Program-made: the position numbers and the translations under genes | The notes under the pieces: generated by a model | Database searches by the model: none | Seen by the model: only the letters and a program-made list of their open reading frames with translations | What the model was told of the DNA's origin: nothing | NCBI RefSeq assembly: GCF_014196345.1 | Contig: NZ_JACIDN010000001.1 | Location: forward strand, 689,393 to 753,392 | Direction: 5' to 3' | Length of the DNA: 64,000 nucleotides | From: Methylobacterium brachythecii | Lineage (GTDB): Bacteria > Pseudomonadota > Alphaproteobacteria > Rhizobiales > Beijerinckiaceae | Shown: piece after piece, positions 56,384 through 64,000 of the stretch | Numbering within the stretch: the stretch's first letter is position 1 | Layout: every line of letters begins with the position of its first letter

Positions 56384-56662
56384 ATGAGCCAGCGCATCCT
56401 CGTCCTCACCGCCGCCGCGGTGCTCGTCGCCAGTGCTGCCATCACCGCTGCCAACGCGCAGGGCTTCGGCTCGACCGGCAGCGTGGCGGCATCGCTCGGT
56501 GCGACGGCCGGTCCACCGATCCCTCTAGGCCGCACCCTCACCGGTGATACCGTGTCGACGTGGCAGCCGGAGACCGCCGGCTCGTTGGCGCATCGGGACC
56601 GCGCATGGTCGAGGCCCGAGCATGCGGGAAGATCAGCCCACCGCGCTCAATCGATCCGGTGA
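56384..56662 (+). CDS. Small exported hypothetical protein (92 residues)
   Basis: A short protein with signal peptide MSQRILVLTAAAVLVASAAITAANAQ and a Gly/Ser/Thr-rich mature part (GFGSTGSVAASLGATAGPPIPLGRTLTG) that turns basic at the C-terminus (AHRDRAWSRPEHAGRSAHRAQSIR). GGAG upstream of the ATG supports translation. No family was recognised; the basic tail may be partly an artefact of the last frame segment. It lies 222 bases before ccr. Confidence 0.55.
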   Translation: MSQRILVLTAAAVLVASAAITAANAQGFGSTGSVAASLGATAGPPIPLGRTLTGDTVSTWQPETAGSLAHRDRAWSRPEHAGRSAHRAQSIR

Positions 56663-56840
56663 CTGATTAGCGAAGCCGCTCGGTCGCAGTTTCGGCTTTC
56701 GTCATGTTGCCATCGCGTCGCAACTCCCCCTGATTTTGGGGATAATTTTGTATTCATTTGCCGTTCGTCTCGGGCGACGTCTGATTACGTGGATTGCCGT
56801 CTATCCTTGGCCCTTTGGCCCCCTTGGACACCCTCGGTAA

Positions 56841-56856
56841 CGTCGCTATAGCGACG
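56841..56856. promoter_or_regulatory. Perfect 16-bp palindrome in the ccr leader
   Basis: CGTCGCTATAGCGACG lies 29-44 bases before the ccr start codon. It could be a protein-binding site or an mRNA hairpin just upstream of the ribosome site GAGGAG (56872-56877). An AT-rich stretch suited to a promoter precedes it (56740-56760). Confidence 0.6.
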
Positions 56857-56884
56857 CGAAACTTCGTACCTGAGGAGTGCCAAG

Positions 56885-58189
56885 ATGGCATCGAGCGCAG
56901 CGGTGACCCAAACCTGGACGGGTGGGTCCACCGAGAAAAAGGACCTCTACGATCTCGGCGAGGTCCCGCCGCTCGGCCACGTGCCGAAGACCATGTACGC
57001 CTGGGTCGTCCGCAAGGATCGCCACGGGCCGCCGGAGAGCGCCAACGAGGTCGAGGTCGTGCCGACCTGGTCGCTCGGTGATGACGATGTGCTCGTCTAC
57101 GTCATGGCCGCCGGCATCAACTACAACCACGTCTGGGGTTCGCTCGGCGAGCCGGTCTCGCCGATGGATTCGCATAAGTGCGACATCCACATCGGCGGTT
57201 CGGACGCCTCCGGCATCGTCTGGGCGGTCGGCTCCAAGGTGAAGCTGTGGAAGGTCGGCGACGAGGTCGTCATCCACTGTAACCAGGACGACGGCGACGA
57301 CGAGGAGTGCAACGGCGGCGACCCGATGTTCTCGAACTCCCAGCGCATCTGGGGCTACGAGACGCCGGACGGCTCCTTCGCGCAGTTCTGCCGGGTGCAG
57401 TCCCGCCAGCTGATGCCGCGCCCCAAGCACCTGACTTGGGAAGAGGCGGCCTGCTACACGCTGACGCTGGCCACCGCCTACCGAATGCTGTTCGGCCACA
57501 CGCCGCACCAGCTGAAGCCTTCCGACAACGTCCTCGTGTGGGGTGCCTCGGGCGGTCTCGGCGTGTTCGCGGTGCAGCTCATCGCGGCGTCCGGCGCCAA
57601 CGCCATCGGTGTGATCTCCGATGAGTCGAAGCGCGATTACGTCATGAGCCTCGGCGCCAAGGGCGTGATCAACCGCAAGGACTTCGACTGCTGGGGCCAG
57701 ATGCCCAAGGTGAACTCGCCCGAGTACAACACCTGGCTCAAGGAAGCCCGCAAGTTCGGCAAGGCGATCTGGGAGATCACCGGCAAGGGCAAGGACGTCG
57801 ACATGGTGTTCGAGCACCCGGGCGAGTCGACCTTCCCGGTCTCCTGCCTCGTGGTGAAGCGTGGCGGCATGGTCGTGTTCTGCGCCGGCACCACCGGCTA
57901 CAACATCACCTTCGACGCCCGCTACGTCTGGATGCGCCAGAAGCGTATCCAGGGCTCGCACTTCGCCCATCTGAAGCAGGCGGCCTCGGCCAACCGCTTC
58001 GTGATCGACCGCCGCGTCGACCCCTGCATGAGCGAGGTCTATCCCTGGGAGAAGATCCCGGAGGCCCACACCAAGATGTGGAAGAACCAGCACCCGCCGG
58101 GCAACATGGCCTGCCTCGTCAACGCGACCAAGGCCGGACTGCGCACCGTCGAGGACGTGATCGAGGCCGGCCCGAAGAAGGCGGTCTGA
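56885..58189 (+). CDS. ccr: Crotonyl-CoA carboxylase/reductase
   Basis: Key enzyme of the ethylmalonyl-CoA pathway: reductive carboxylation of crotonyl-CoA to ethylmalonyl-CoA with NADPH and CO2. The 434-residue medium-chain reductase shows the cofactor motif VLVWGASGGLGVFAVQL, the CO2-pocket asparagine at N81 in GINYNHVWG, and HCNQDDGDDEECNGGDPMFSNSQRIWGYE, a signature of CCR proteins that ordinary enoyl reductases lack. This marks a methylotroph or other ethylmalonyl-CoA pathway organism. It stands alone with its own 220-base leader, while in the well-studied M. extorquens AM1 I recall ccr being expressed with an upstream katA; no catalase is present here. Confidence 0.96.
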   Translation: MASSAAVTQTWTGGSTEKKDLYDLGEVPPLGHVPKTMYAWVVRKDRHGPPESANEVEVVPTWSLGDDDVLVYVMAAGINYNHVWGSLGEPVSPMDSHKCDIHIGGSDASGIVWAVGSKVKLWKVGDEVVIHCNQDDGDDEECNGGDPMFSNSQRIWGYETPDGSFAQFCRVQSRQLMPRPKHLTWEEAACYTLTLATAYRMLFGHTPHQLKPSDNVLVWGASGGLGVFAVQLIAASGANAIGVISDESKRDYVMSLGAKGVINRKDFDCWGQMPKVNSPEYNTWLKEARKFGKAIWEITGKGKDVDMVFEHPGESTFPVSCLVVKRGGMVVFCAGTTGYNITFDARYVWMRQKRIQGSHFAHLKQAASANRFVIDRRVDPCMSEVYPWEKIPEAHTKMWKNQHPPGNMACLVNATKAGLRTVEDVIEAGPKKAV

Positions 58190-58208
58190 CGCTCTCGCGC
58201 CGACAGCT

Positions 58209-58240
58209 CCGTCCGCAGGGCGATCAGCCCTTGCGGACGG
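58209..58240. terminator. Hairpin after ccr, overlapping the end of the convergent gene
   Basis: CCGTCCGC and GCGGACGG are the arms, with inner GGG/CCC pairing and a small bulge. The hairpin begins 20 bases after the ccr stop and contains the last codons and stop of the minus-strand gene that starts at 58625. Confidence 0.6.
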
Positions 58241-58625
58241 GTTGCAGGTCTCCGAAGAAGCCGGTCCACTTCATGCCCATCGCGTGCGCGCGCTGGGCGA
58301 TCACCATGTGAGCGGTCATCACGCCGATGGTCGGTGTGCCGCTGGTCACCGGGTCGCTGAGGATGCGCCCCATCTGACGGCCGCCCCACCAGAGCTGCGC
58401 GATCAGCAGCCCGACGACCGCGATCAGGCCCCATGTCGCGAGGCTCTCGCCGTAGACGTAGAGCCCGTAGGGCGGCTTCAGCCAGGTGCCGAAAATGCTG
58501 AGGCCCCAGCAGGCGGGAAGGCCCAAAACGCCCAGCGCGACCACCTTGAGGACCGTTCGGCGGTAGAGCCGCAGCGCTTCGTTGAGCTCTTCGACGGTCG
58601 ATGGATGTGGGCCAGGCGCGCTCAC
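58224..58625 (-). CDS. Small two-helix membrane protein, unknown function
   Basis: A 133-residue protein with an N-terminal soluble stretch (STVEELNEALRLYRRTVLKV), two transmembrane helices (VVALGVLGLPACWGLSIFGTWL and YGESLATWGLIAVVGLLIAQLWWGG) and a C-terminal tail with a histidine (TAHMVIAQRAHAMGMKW). GTG at 58625 is chosen since GGAGGA lies 11 bases upstream; a further GTG at 58658 has a weaker site. No family was recognised. Confidence 0.62.
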   Translation of the reverse strand: MSAPGPHPSTVEELNEALRLYRRTVLKVVALGVLGLPACWGLSIFGTWLKPPYGLYVYGESLATWGLIAVVGLLIAQLWWGGRQMGRILSDPVTSGTPTIGVMTAHMVIAQRAHAMGMKWTGFFGDLQPVRKG

Positions 58626-58749
58626 GGGCTGTCTCGTCCTCCGATCACGAGCGATCACGGATCACTCGGGAATCGGAGCGGTGGCACGGCACTTTCGGTC
58701 CCTCAATGCACGACTTGGTGAAGCAAAGCCGTGATCGAGACCTGGCGCC

Positions 58750-58926
58750 TCAGCGCTTGCCGGACTCGTTCTGCGGGAGGTGGCGCTTGTACGTCTCCTC
58801 TTCCTCCCCACGCTTGGTGATGAGATCGGCATAGGCCTGCTTCATCTCTGGCGACATCGTGACCCGACGGCCTTTGTCGCCCTTGCGCTTCGGTGCCTTC
58901 TTGAAGGTGTTGGACGAGTCGGACAT
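58750..58926 (-). CDS. Small basic protein (58 residues)
   Basis: A short, strongly charged protein (MSDSSNTFKKAPKRKGDKGRRVTMSPEMKQAYADLITKRGEEEETYKRHLPQNESGKR), mostly lysine/arginine and glutamate with no membrane or signal segment. GAGGA lies before the ATG at 58926. A longer frame reads through it but has no gene character. The strong lysine/arginine start suggests a nucleic-acid-linked or regulatory role, which cannot be shown here. Confidence 0.6.
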   Translation of the reverse strand: MSDSSNTFKKAPKRKGDKGRRVTMSPEMKQAYADLITKRGEEEETYKRHLPQNESGKR

Positions 58927-59010
58927 GGGGTCCTCGACGGTTCGGTCGGTCACAGGTCTTGATCCCGCCGGCCTTGGGCTTCTTCCGAATACTGTTCGTG
59001 AGACCGAAAC

Positions 59011-59814
59011 ATGACGGACGGCGCTCCGCTCTCGGCCTTTCCCCGGCGACCGCTCGCCCTGAAGGCCGGCTGGCGCGCCCAGGGCGCCCTCTATTTCGGC
59101 GCTTTCATGGTCCTCGCCTCGCTCGCCGGAGCCGTCTTCATCGGCATCAGCCAGTCGCGTGAGATGCAGGATCAACGGATTTGGCGGGAGGGACGCCCTG
59201 TTCCGGTCAAGGGCATCCACGGGCGTTGCCGCAACAACCTCATTCTCGCCGCGCAATGCAGCCTCACGGTGAGCTACGAGCCGTCGCCGGGCAAGAGCGA
59301 GGAGACGGAGGTGTCGGCGCTGGTCTTCGGCGGCCTCGACAACCCGCTCCCCCGCCCGGTCGCCAAGATCGATCCAGCCGATCCCCACAGCCTCGCGCTC
59401 AACGCGATGGTGGACGCCGCTGCGGAGCGCTGGATCGCCGTCGCCGAACTGACGGGTGGTCTGGTGTTCCTCAGCGCCGTGGTCGCCTTCGGCGTCTGGA
59501 TGTCGCTGCGCGAGGCCCAGCTCTGGCGCATTCTGGTCAAGGATCCGCAGCCCGTCGCGGCGCGCGTGATTGCCTCGCGCTACGTCAAGACCCCCGACTA
59601 TGCCCGCGAGTTCACCTTCGAAGTCGACGGGCCGGACGGGCCGCGTCGCTCCAAGCAGCGGCTGGGCGTCGTGCCGGCGAACCCGGGCGTCTATGATCGC
59701 AAGACGCGCTATCGCGAGCCTATCCCGCTCGACCAGAAGGGAACGCGGCTTCTCGCTCTGACCAGCCCGCAGGGTGCGCTGCTCGTCGCCACCGATTCCG
59801 CCCGCTCGTTCTGA
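59011..59814 (+). CDS. DUF3592-like two-helix membrane protein
   Basis: A 267-residue protein with two transmembrane helices (ALYFGAFMVLASLAGAVFIGI, about 26-46, and LTGGLVFLSAVVAFGVWMSL, about 147-166). A periplasmic loop between them contains two cysteines (HGRCRNN and AAQCSLTV), possibly a disulfide, and a C-terminal cytoplasmic beta-rich domain follows (VAARVIASRYVKTPDYAREFTFEVDGPDGPRRSKQ). The layout resembles DUF3592 proteins. The function is unknown. Confidence 0.65.
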   Translation: MTDGAPLSAFPRRPLALKAGWRAQGALYFGAFMVLASLAGAVFIGISQSREMQDQRIWREGRPVPVKGIHGRCRNNLILAAQCSLTVSYEPSPGKSEETEVSALVFGGLDNPLPRPVAKIDPADPHSLALNAMVDAAAERWIAVAELTGGLVFLSAVVAFGVWMSLREAQLWRILVKDPQPVAARVIASRYVKTPDYAREFTFEVDGPDGPRRSKQRLGVVPANPGVYDRKTRYREPIPLDQKGTRLLALTSPQGALLVATDSARSF

Positions 59815-59944
59815 CGGACGAGGAGAAGGCCGCGATCCTCGGCAAGCGCGCATGAGTCAGCCACGGCTTCCGACCGGTCCGACGCGCTGCTAGAAGGCCG
59901 GTTCAGCGCGGCGCGAGCCCACGACAGTCACGACGGCGACGATC

Positions 59945-60547
59945 ATGGAAAAGTTCATCACCCTGGAGGGCGTTGCCGCCCCGATGCGGATCATCAACGT
60001 CGACACCGACCGCATCATTCCGAAGCAGTATCTCAAGACCATCAAGCGCTCCGGCCTCGGCAAGGGGCTGTTCTCGGAGATGCGCTACAAGGACGACGGC
60101 TCGGAGAACCCGGACTTCATCCTGAACAAGCCGGCCTACCGGCAGTCCAAGATCCTGGTGGCGGGCGACAATTTCGGCTGCGGCTCGTCGCGTGAGCACG
60201 CGCCCTGGGCGCTCGCCGATTTCGGTATCCGCTGCGTGATCTCGACCAGCTTCGCCGACATCTTCTTCAACAACTGCGCCAAGAACGGCATCCTGGCGAT
60301 CGTCGTCTCGCCGGAAGATCTGGAGAAGCTGTTCGAAGACGCCGAGCGCGGTTCCAACGCGACGCTCACCGTTGACCTCGCGGCCCAGACCATCAAGGGG
60401 CCGGATGGCGGCACGCTGCATTTCGACATCGACGAGGCGCGCAAGCACAGCCTGCTCAACGGCCTCGACGAGATCGGCCTGACCCTGGAGCGCGGCGCGG
60501 CGATCTCCGGCTACGAGGCCAAGCTCGCGGAGCGGGGCTGGGCTTGA
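59945..60547 (+). CDS. leuD: 3-isopropylmalate dehydratase small subunit
   Basis: Small subunit of the leucine-pathway isomerase that interconverts 2- and 3-isopropylmalate. The 200-residue protein carries [16 protein letters not shown] (about 18-33) and [17 protein letters not shown] (about 74-90), the signature block of the aconitase swivel domain. The iron-sulfur large subunit LeuC must be encoded elsewhere. A small terminator-like hairpin follows. Confidence 0.96.
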   Translation: MEKFITLEGVAAPMRIINVDTDRIIPKQYLKTIKRSGLGKGLFSEMRYKDDGSENPDFILNKPAYRQSKILVAGDNFGCGSSREHAPWALADFGIRCVISTSFADIFFNNCAKNGILAIVVSPEDLEKLFEDAERGSNATLTVDLAAQTIKGPDGGTLHFDIDEARKHSLLNGLDEIGLTLERGAAISGYEAKLAERGWA

Positions 60548-60561
60548 GGCAGGGCTTCGGG

Positions 60562-60583
60562 AAGACTTCGTTAGAGAAGTCTT
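60562..60583 (+). terminator. Hairpin after leuD
   Basis: AAGACTTC and GAAGTCTT, an 8-bp stem around GTTAGA, start 14 bases after the stop. A short T-containing sequence follows; a weak terminator is likely. Confidence 0.6.
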
Positions 60584-60695
60584 TACCATCCGGGCGCCTT
60601 AAATCTGCGGAATAGCCAGAGCACGATCCGACGAAACGAATTCCGGTTCGTCGTCGGACAGTGCGGCGACGGCAGAGCCGGCAGGAGACGCTCCG

Positions 60696-61880
60696 ATGAC
60701 CTCGCGCGCCACGATCACCGCCCTCGTCTGCTTCGCTGGCCTAGCCGCGAGCCCCGCCCGCGCCGACTTCGATTCCTGCCTTGCCGGCATCCAGGGGCAG
60801 GCCGCCTCGGCCGGCGTTTCGGCGCAAACGTTCCGCACCGCGACGCGCGGCATCGAATACGACGACAAGGTCATCGAACTCTCGCAGAAGCAGCCCGAGT
60901 TCAAGACGCCGATCTGGGACTACATGGCAGCGCTGGTCGACGACGAGCGCGTCGAGGACGGCAAGGCCGCCATGCGCCGCAACGCCCAGGCGCTGGCCAC
61001 CGCCGAGCAGCGCTACGGCGTCGACCGCCACGTCATCGCCGCCGTCTGGGGCGTCGAGTCGAATTTCGGCAAGAACCTCGGCACCATGCCGTTGGTGCAG
61101 TCGCTCGCGACGCTCGCCTGCTCCGGCAGCCGCCGCCGCGACTATTTTCGCGGTGAACTGATCGCGACCCTGAAGATCATCGAGCGCGGCGACATCGAGC
61201 CCTCGCGCCTGACCGGCTCCTGGGCCGGTGCCTTCGGCCAGACCCAGTTCATGCCCTCGACCTACCAGCGCCTCGCGGTCGACCTCGACGGCGACGGGCG
61301 CCGCGACGTCGTCGATTCTACGGCAGACGCAGTCGGCTCTACGGCGAACTTCCTCCGCGCGGCCAAATGGTCGAACGGCATGGGCTGGGGCTACGAGGTG
61401 AAGCTGCCGCGCGGCTTCAACACGGCTGCGGCCGGGCGCACCCGCAAGCATCCGGTCGGACATTGGAGCGCGATGGGCGTGACCAAGGTCGATGGCAGCC
61501 CGCTCTCGGCCTCGGGCCCCGTCGGCATCCTGGCACCTGCCGGTGCCAACGGACCGGCCTTCCTGGTCACCAAGAACTTCGACTCGATCTACTCCTACAA
61601 CGCGGCCGAATCCTACGGCCTCGCCATCGCCGTGCTCTCGGACCGCCTGCGCGGGCGTCCCGGTGTTCAGGCCGACTGGCCGACCGACGATCCGCCGCTC
61701 TCGCGCGCTGAGCGCCGCGACCTCCAGGTCCGCCTGACCAAGCGCGGCTTCGACGTCGGAGAGCCGGACGGCAAGGTCGGCGAAAAGACCCGGCAGGCCA
61801 TCAAGGAAGTCGAGCGCAGCCTCGGCATGCCGCTCACCGGCCGCCCGGGCGGTAAGGTGTTGCAGGCTCTCGGGGGCTGA
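60696..61880 (+). CDS. Lytic murein transglycosylase (MltB-like) with peptidoglycan-binding domain
   Basis: Cleaves peptidoglycan glycan strands to 1,6-anhydro ends. The 394-residue protein has a signal peptide (TALVCFAGLAASPARADF), the catalytic glutamate E121 in VWGVESNFGKNLG, the SLT-2 block GAFGQTQFMPSTYQRLAVDLDGDG, and a C-terminal PG_binding_1 domain (about 330-394; DLQVRLTKRGFDVGEPDGKVGEKTRQAIK). This is the soluble or periplasmic SltB3-like form rather than a lipoprotein since no lipobox cysteine is present at the signal end. Confidence 0.9.
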   Translation: MTSRATITALVCFAGLAASPARADFDSCLAGIQGQAASAGVSAQTFRTATRGIEYDDKVIELSQKQPEFKTPIWDYMAALVDDERVEDGKAAMRRNAQALATAEQRYGVDRHVIAAVWGVESNFGKNLGTMPLVQSLATLACSGSRRRDYFRGELIATLKIIERGDIEPSRLTGSWAGAFGQTQFMPSTYQRLAVDLDGDGRRDVVDSTADAVGSTANFLRAAKWSNGMGWGYEVKLPRGFNTAAAGRTRKHPVGHWSAMGVTKVDGSPLSASGPVGILAPAGANGPAFLVTKNFDSIYSYNAAESYGLAIAVLSDRLRGRPGVQADWPTDDPPLSRAERRDLQVRLTKRGFDVGEPDGKVGEKTRQAIKEVERSLGMPLTGRPGGKVLQALGG

Positions 61881-61925
61881 CCTCGGTTGGCCTCTTCCGG
61901 CTGAATCCCGCATCTGGTCGCAACA

Positions 61926-61959
61926 AAAAGCCCGCTCCGAGACATCGGAGCGGGCTTTT
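61926..61959. terminator. Bidirectional terminator between the MltB-like gene and rplS
   Basis: A perfect 15-bp stem (AAAAGCCCGCTCCGA / TCGGAGCGGGCTTTT) with a GACA loop, having A residues on one side and T residues on the other. It ends the convergent transcripts of the transglycosylase (stop 61880) and L19 (stop 62002). Confidence 0.93.
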
Positions 61960-62001
61960 GTATTCTTGGAGGTGGGCTCCGCGACGGGAGCCCCTAAGCC
62001 A

Positions 62002-62394
62002 TCACTCGGCGGCGGCGGGAGCCTTGGCGGCCTTCGCTGTGCGGTCGGTGCGCTCGACGATACGGGCCGACTTACCGCGGCGGTCGCGCAGGTAGTACAG
62101 CTTGGCGCGACGCACCTTGCCGCGGCGGACCACCTTGATCGAGTCGATCAGCGGGCCGTGCACGGGGAACACGCGCTCGACGCCCTCGCCGTAGGAGATC
62201 TTGCGGACGGTGAAGCTCTCGTTCAGGCCGCCACCCGAGCGCGCGATGCAGACGCCCTCGTAGGCCTGGACGCGGGTGCGCTCGCCTTCCTTGACCTTGA
62301 CGTTCACGATGAGCGTGTCGCCGGCCTGGAAGTCGGGAATGGTCTTGGCGAGACGAGCAACTTCTTCCTGCTCGATCTGCTGGATGATGTTCAT
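62002..62394 (-). CDS. rplS: 50S ribosomal protein L19
   Basis: Ribosomal protein at the subunit interface. The 130-residue sequence has the conserved [54 protein letters not shown] and [20 protein letters not shown] blocks. The ATG at 62394 ([11 protein letters not shown]) is the family start; an upstream ATG at 62424 is not. It is single on its strand with its own terminator, and no trmD or rimM lies next to it, so it is outside the usual ribosomal/methyltransferase operon. The 293 bases upstream hold its promoter; no other gene was seen there. Confidence 0.97.
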   Translation of the reverse strand: MNIIQQIEQEEVARLAKTIPDFQAGDTLIVNVKVKEGERTRVQAYEGVCIARSGGGLNESFTVRKISYGEGVERVFPVHGPLIDSIKVVRRGKVRRAKLYYLRDRRGKSARIVERTDRTAKAAKAPAAAE

Positions 62395-62687
62395 GGCAAA
62401 GCTCCGGCCGTCGCGCCTCGCCATCCCTCATGGACGACGGGCGTCAGGATTTCGGCATCCTGTTGTGAGTTGGCGTGCGCCATACAGGAGCCGGGCGCGT
62501 TTGTCACGCTGCGGTCATGAGGCCCCCCGAAGCACGTCGCCCGGCGTTGCAGGCGTCCCTGTCCTCATACGCTGCCATGTTGAGAAAATCGGCGTCCGGG
62601 TCCACATGGGAAACGGCGTTGGACCGTTCCGGCGCCGTTCCCGGCCGGCCTTGAACCGGCGCCAGTGGACGAGGATTTCCAGCAGCC

Positions 62688-63254
62688 ATGTTCATCCAGA
62701 CCGAAGCCACCCCGAACCCCGCCACACTGAAGTTCCTGCCCGGACGTGTCGTGCTGCCCGAATCGACCTTCGAGGCGAAGGATGAGGAGAGCGCTGCCCG
62801 CTCGCCGCTGGCCAAGGCGCTGTTCGACGTGCCAGGCGTTTCCGGCGTCTATTTCGGGCACGACTTCATCTCGGTGACCAAGGCCGACGGTGTGAGCGAG
62901 TGGCCGCAGGTGAAGCCCGCGGTGCTCGGCGCGATCATGGAGCATTTCCAGTCCGGCGCACCGATCCTCGCCGAGGGCGTGGTGCTCGAAGAGGGCAGCG
63001 CCGAGGAGTTCTATGAAGAGGCCGACCATGACGTCGTCGTGACCATCAAGGACCTGCTCGAGACCCGCGTGCGTCCGGCGGTGGCCAGCGACGGCGGCGA
63101 CATCACCTTCCGTGGCTACAAGGAGGGCGTGGTCTACCTGGAGATGAAGGGAGCCTGCTCGGGCTGTCCGTCCTCCACGGCAACGCTACGCCAGGGCGTG
63201 CAGAACCTGTTCCGCCACTTCCTGCCGAGCGTGCGCGAAGTCCAGGCGATTTGA
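62688..63254 (+). CDS. NifU-family (Nfu) iron-sulfur carrier
   Basis: Carries or assembles [4Fe-4S] clusters for target enzymes. The 188-residue protein has the N-terminal Nfu_N domain (MFIQTEATPNPATLKFLPGR) and the C-terminal NifU-like domain with the cluster-binding pair C157-SG-C160 in KGACSGCPSST. It is the standalone Nfu type. It lies 144 bases before tsaB, with a terminator in between. Confidence 0.94.
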   Translation: MFIQTEATPNPATLKFLPGRVVLPESTFEAKDEESAARSPLAKALFDVPGVSGVYFGHDFISVTKADGVSEWPQVKPAVLGAIMEHFQSGAPILAEGVVLEEGSAEEFYEEADHDVVVTIKDLLETRVRPAVASDGGDITFRGYKEGVVYLEMKGACSGCPSSTATLRQGVQNLFRHFLPSVREVQAI

Positions 63255-63303
63255 GGGAGCGCCGGGCACACCGGCAACACCCGCCCGACAATGCACCTGA
63301 AAT

Positions 63304-63340
63304 CGGCCGCCTCGCGCTGACGGGGCGGCCGTTCTTGTCT
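63304..63340 (+). terminator. Terminator between nfu and tsaB
   Basis: An 8-bp stem (CGGCCGCC / GGCGGCCG) with a 12-base loop, followed by TTCTTGTCT, ends the nfu transcript 50 bases after its stop. Confidence 0.65.
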
Positions 63341-63398
63341 TAAACGTGGTGTCAGAGGTGCGGTGATCGCGAGCACCGCCACCCGCTACGGAGAGAGT

Positions 63399-64000
63399 GT
63401 GCGCATCCTCGCCATCGATACGGCGCTCGACGCCTGTTCCGCCTGCGTCGCCACCGACGAGAGCGAAGAGTTGCTCGGCGAGGAGTCGATGACGCTCGCG
63501 CGCGGCCATGCCGAGGCCCTGCTCCCGCTGGTCGAGCGGGTGATGGCCCGGGTCGAGGGCGGCTTCGAGAGCCTCGACCGTGTCGCGGTCACGGTCGGCC
63601 CCGGCAGCTATACCGGCCTGCGGGTCGGCCTCTCGGCCGCGCGCGCCATCGGACTCGCCGCCAAGATCCCCGTCGTCGGGGTGACGACGCTGTCGGCCCT
63701 GCTCGCGCCGCAACTCGCCCTGCAGACCGAAGGCCTGGTCGTCGCCGCGATCGATGCACGCCACGGCGCAGTCTATCTCCAGGCGATCAGCGCCGCGGCC
63801 GGCGTCGCCGTGTCGCCGGTCCGGCTGTCCGTCGAGGAAGCGCTGGAGCGTATCGCCGGCGACCGGATCACCCTGGTCGGCTCGGGCGCGCAGGCACTGG
63901 CTGCCGCCGCGAAGGAACGCGGCGTCGCCGTCACGGTGGCCGAGACCGGCGCGCCGCTGATCGCTTGGGTTGCCCAGCTCGGTCTGGTCGCCGACCCCGA
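63399..64000 (+). CDS. tsaB: TsaB, tRNA threonylcarbamoyladenosine biosynthesis (cut by window end)
   Basis: Partner of TsaD in making t6A37 in tRNA. Frame and motifs are clear: MRILAIDTALDACSACV at the N-terminus, VAVTVGPGSYTGLRVGLSAARAIGLA, and VVAAIDARHGAVYLQ, the conserved ASKHA blocks of TsaB. The GTG at 63399 with GGAGAG nearby gives the normal N-terminus; a GTG at 63363 in the same frame would add 12 residues. About 200 codons are visible and the stop lies beyond base 64000, so the gene is incomplete. Confidence 0.92.
   Translation, partial: MRILAIDTALDACSACVATDESEELLGEESMTLARGHAEALLPLVERVMARVEGGFESLDRVAVTVGPGSYTGLRVGLSAARAIGLAAKIPVVGVTTLSALLAPQLALQTEGLVVAAIDARHGAVYLQAISAAAGVAVSPVRLSVEEALERIAGDRITLVGSGAQALAAAAKERGVAVTVAETGAPLIAWVAQLGLVADP

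Noticed and set aside
54739..56541. 600-codon minus-strand frame across the second porin
   Set aside because: Antisense to a porin with signal peptide and barrel; the frame also runs through the porin terminator.
56550..56563. Near-palindrome CCGTGTCGACGTGG upstream of ccr as a CcrR site
   Set aside because: It lies inside the small secreted protein gene, has two mismatched pairs, and the reported CcrR site is defined relative to katA, which is absent here.

Overview
The window is high-GC bacterial chromosome from an alphaproteobacterium, most likely a Methylobacterium/Methylorubrum-type methylotroph. The main evidence is a crotonyl-CoA carboxylase/reductase (ccr, 56885) together with the large subunit of methylmalonyl-CoA mutase (28134), two steps of the ethylmalonyl-CoA pathway that these organisms use for glyoxylate regeneration. 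A promoter of the EcfG general-stress type (18457), invasion-associated-locus-B and DUF3108 proteins, and a proB-proA-nadD-rsfS run also fit the Rhizobiales. I do not assign a species. No rRNA, tRNA, CRISPR array, prophage or insertion sequence was recognised; the content is mostly chromosomal housekeeping and accessory genes.

Left part (1-12.9 kb): a Tat-exported molybdenum hydroxylase subunit; an FAD oxidoreductase coupled to an iron-sulfur uracil-DNA glycosylase; pyrF; a PilZ protein; then the most unusual locus of the window. In that locus a NUDIX-fold regulator of the NrtR type, with a degenerate catalytic box, is divergent from a two-gene operon encoding a VWA-like protein and a divergent adenylosuccinate synthetase paralogue. 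The intergenic space carries a perfect 38-bp palindrome (6404-6441). A secreted serine hydrolase and an aldehyde dehydrogenase/DUF779 pair follow.

Middle (12.9-38 kb): a 1,111-residue exported repeat protein; small secreted proteins; glutathione peroxidase; a stress-promoter-driven small periplasmic protein; clpS-clpA; a D,D-carboxypeptidase with a SPOR domain; DnaJ-like, DUF817 and DUF3108 proteins; methylmalonyl-CoA mutase; a GDP-mannose enzyme (manC type); a ZntB-type transporter; a PPK2-porin pair; and a terB-lrgA-lrgB run.

Right part (37-64 kb): GST and a PNPOx/ferredoxin-reductase/ferredoxin fusion followed by two small helical proteins and a LysR regulator; a spermidine-synthase-like protein; an HD-GYP phosphodiesterase; a ZnuA-type zinc-binding protein and a divergent histidine-rich Spy-like protein around a Zur-like palindrome; an MsbA-type exporter; galM; a MarR/GbsR-type regulator with a perfect 20-bp palindrome over its own start codon plus DUF4166; the proline/NAD/ribosome-silencing run containing one of two copies of an interspersed repeat; a second porin; ccr; leuD; MltB; rplS; nfu; and the start of tsaB, cut by the window end.

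Starts were chosen from ribosome binding sites and signal peptides where visible; several long antisense reading frames are GC-rich shadows and were discarded. All family names come from reading motifs by eye; no database search was run.
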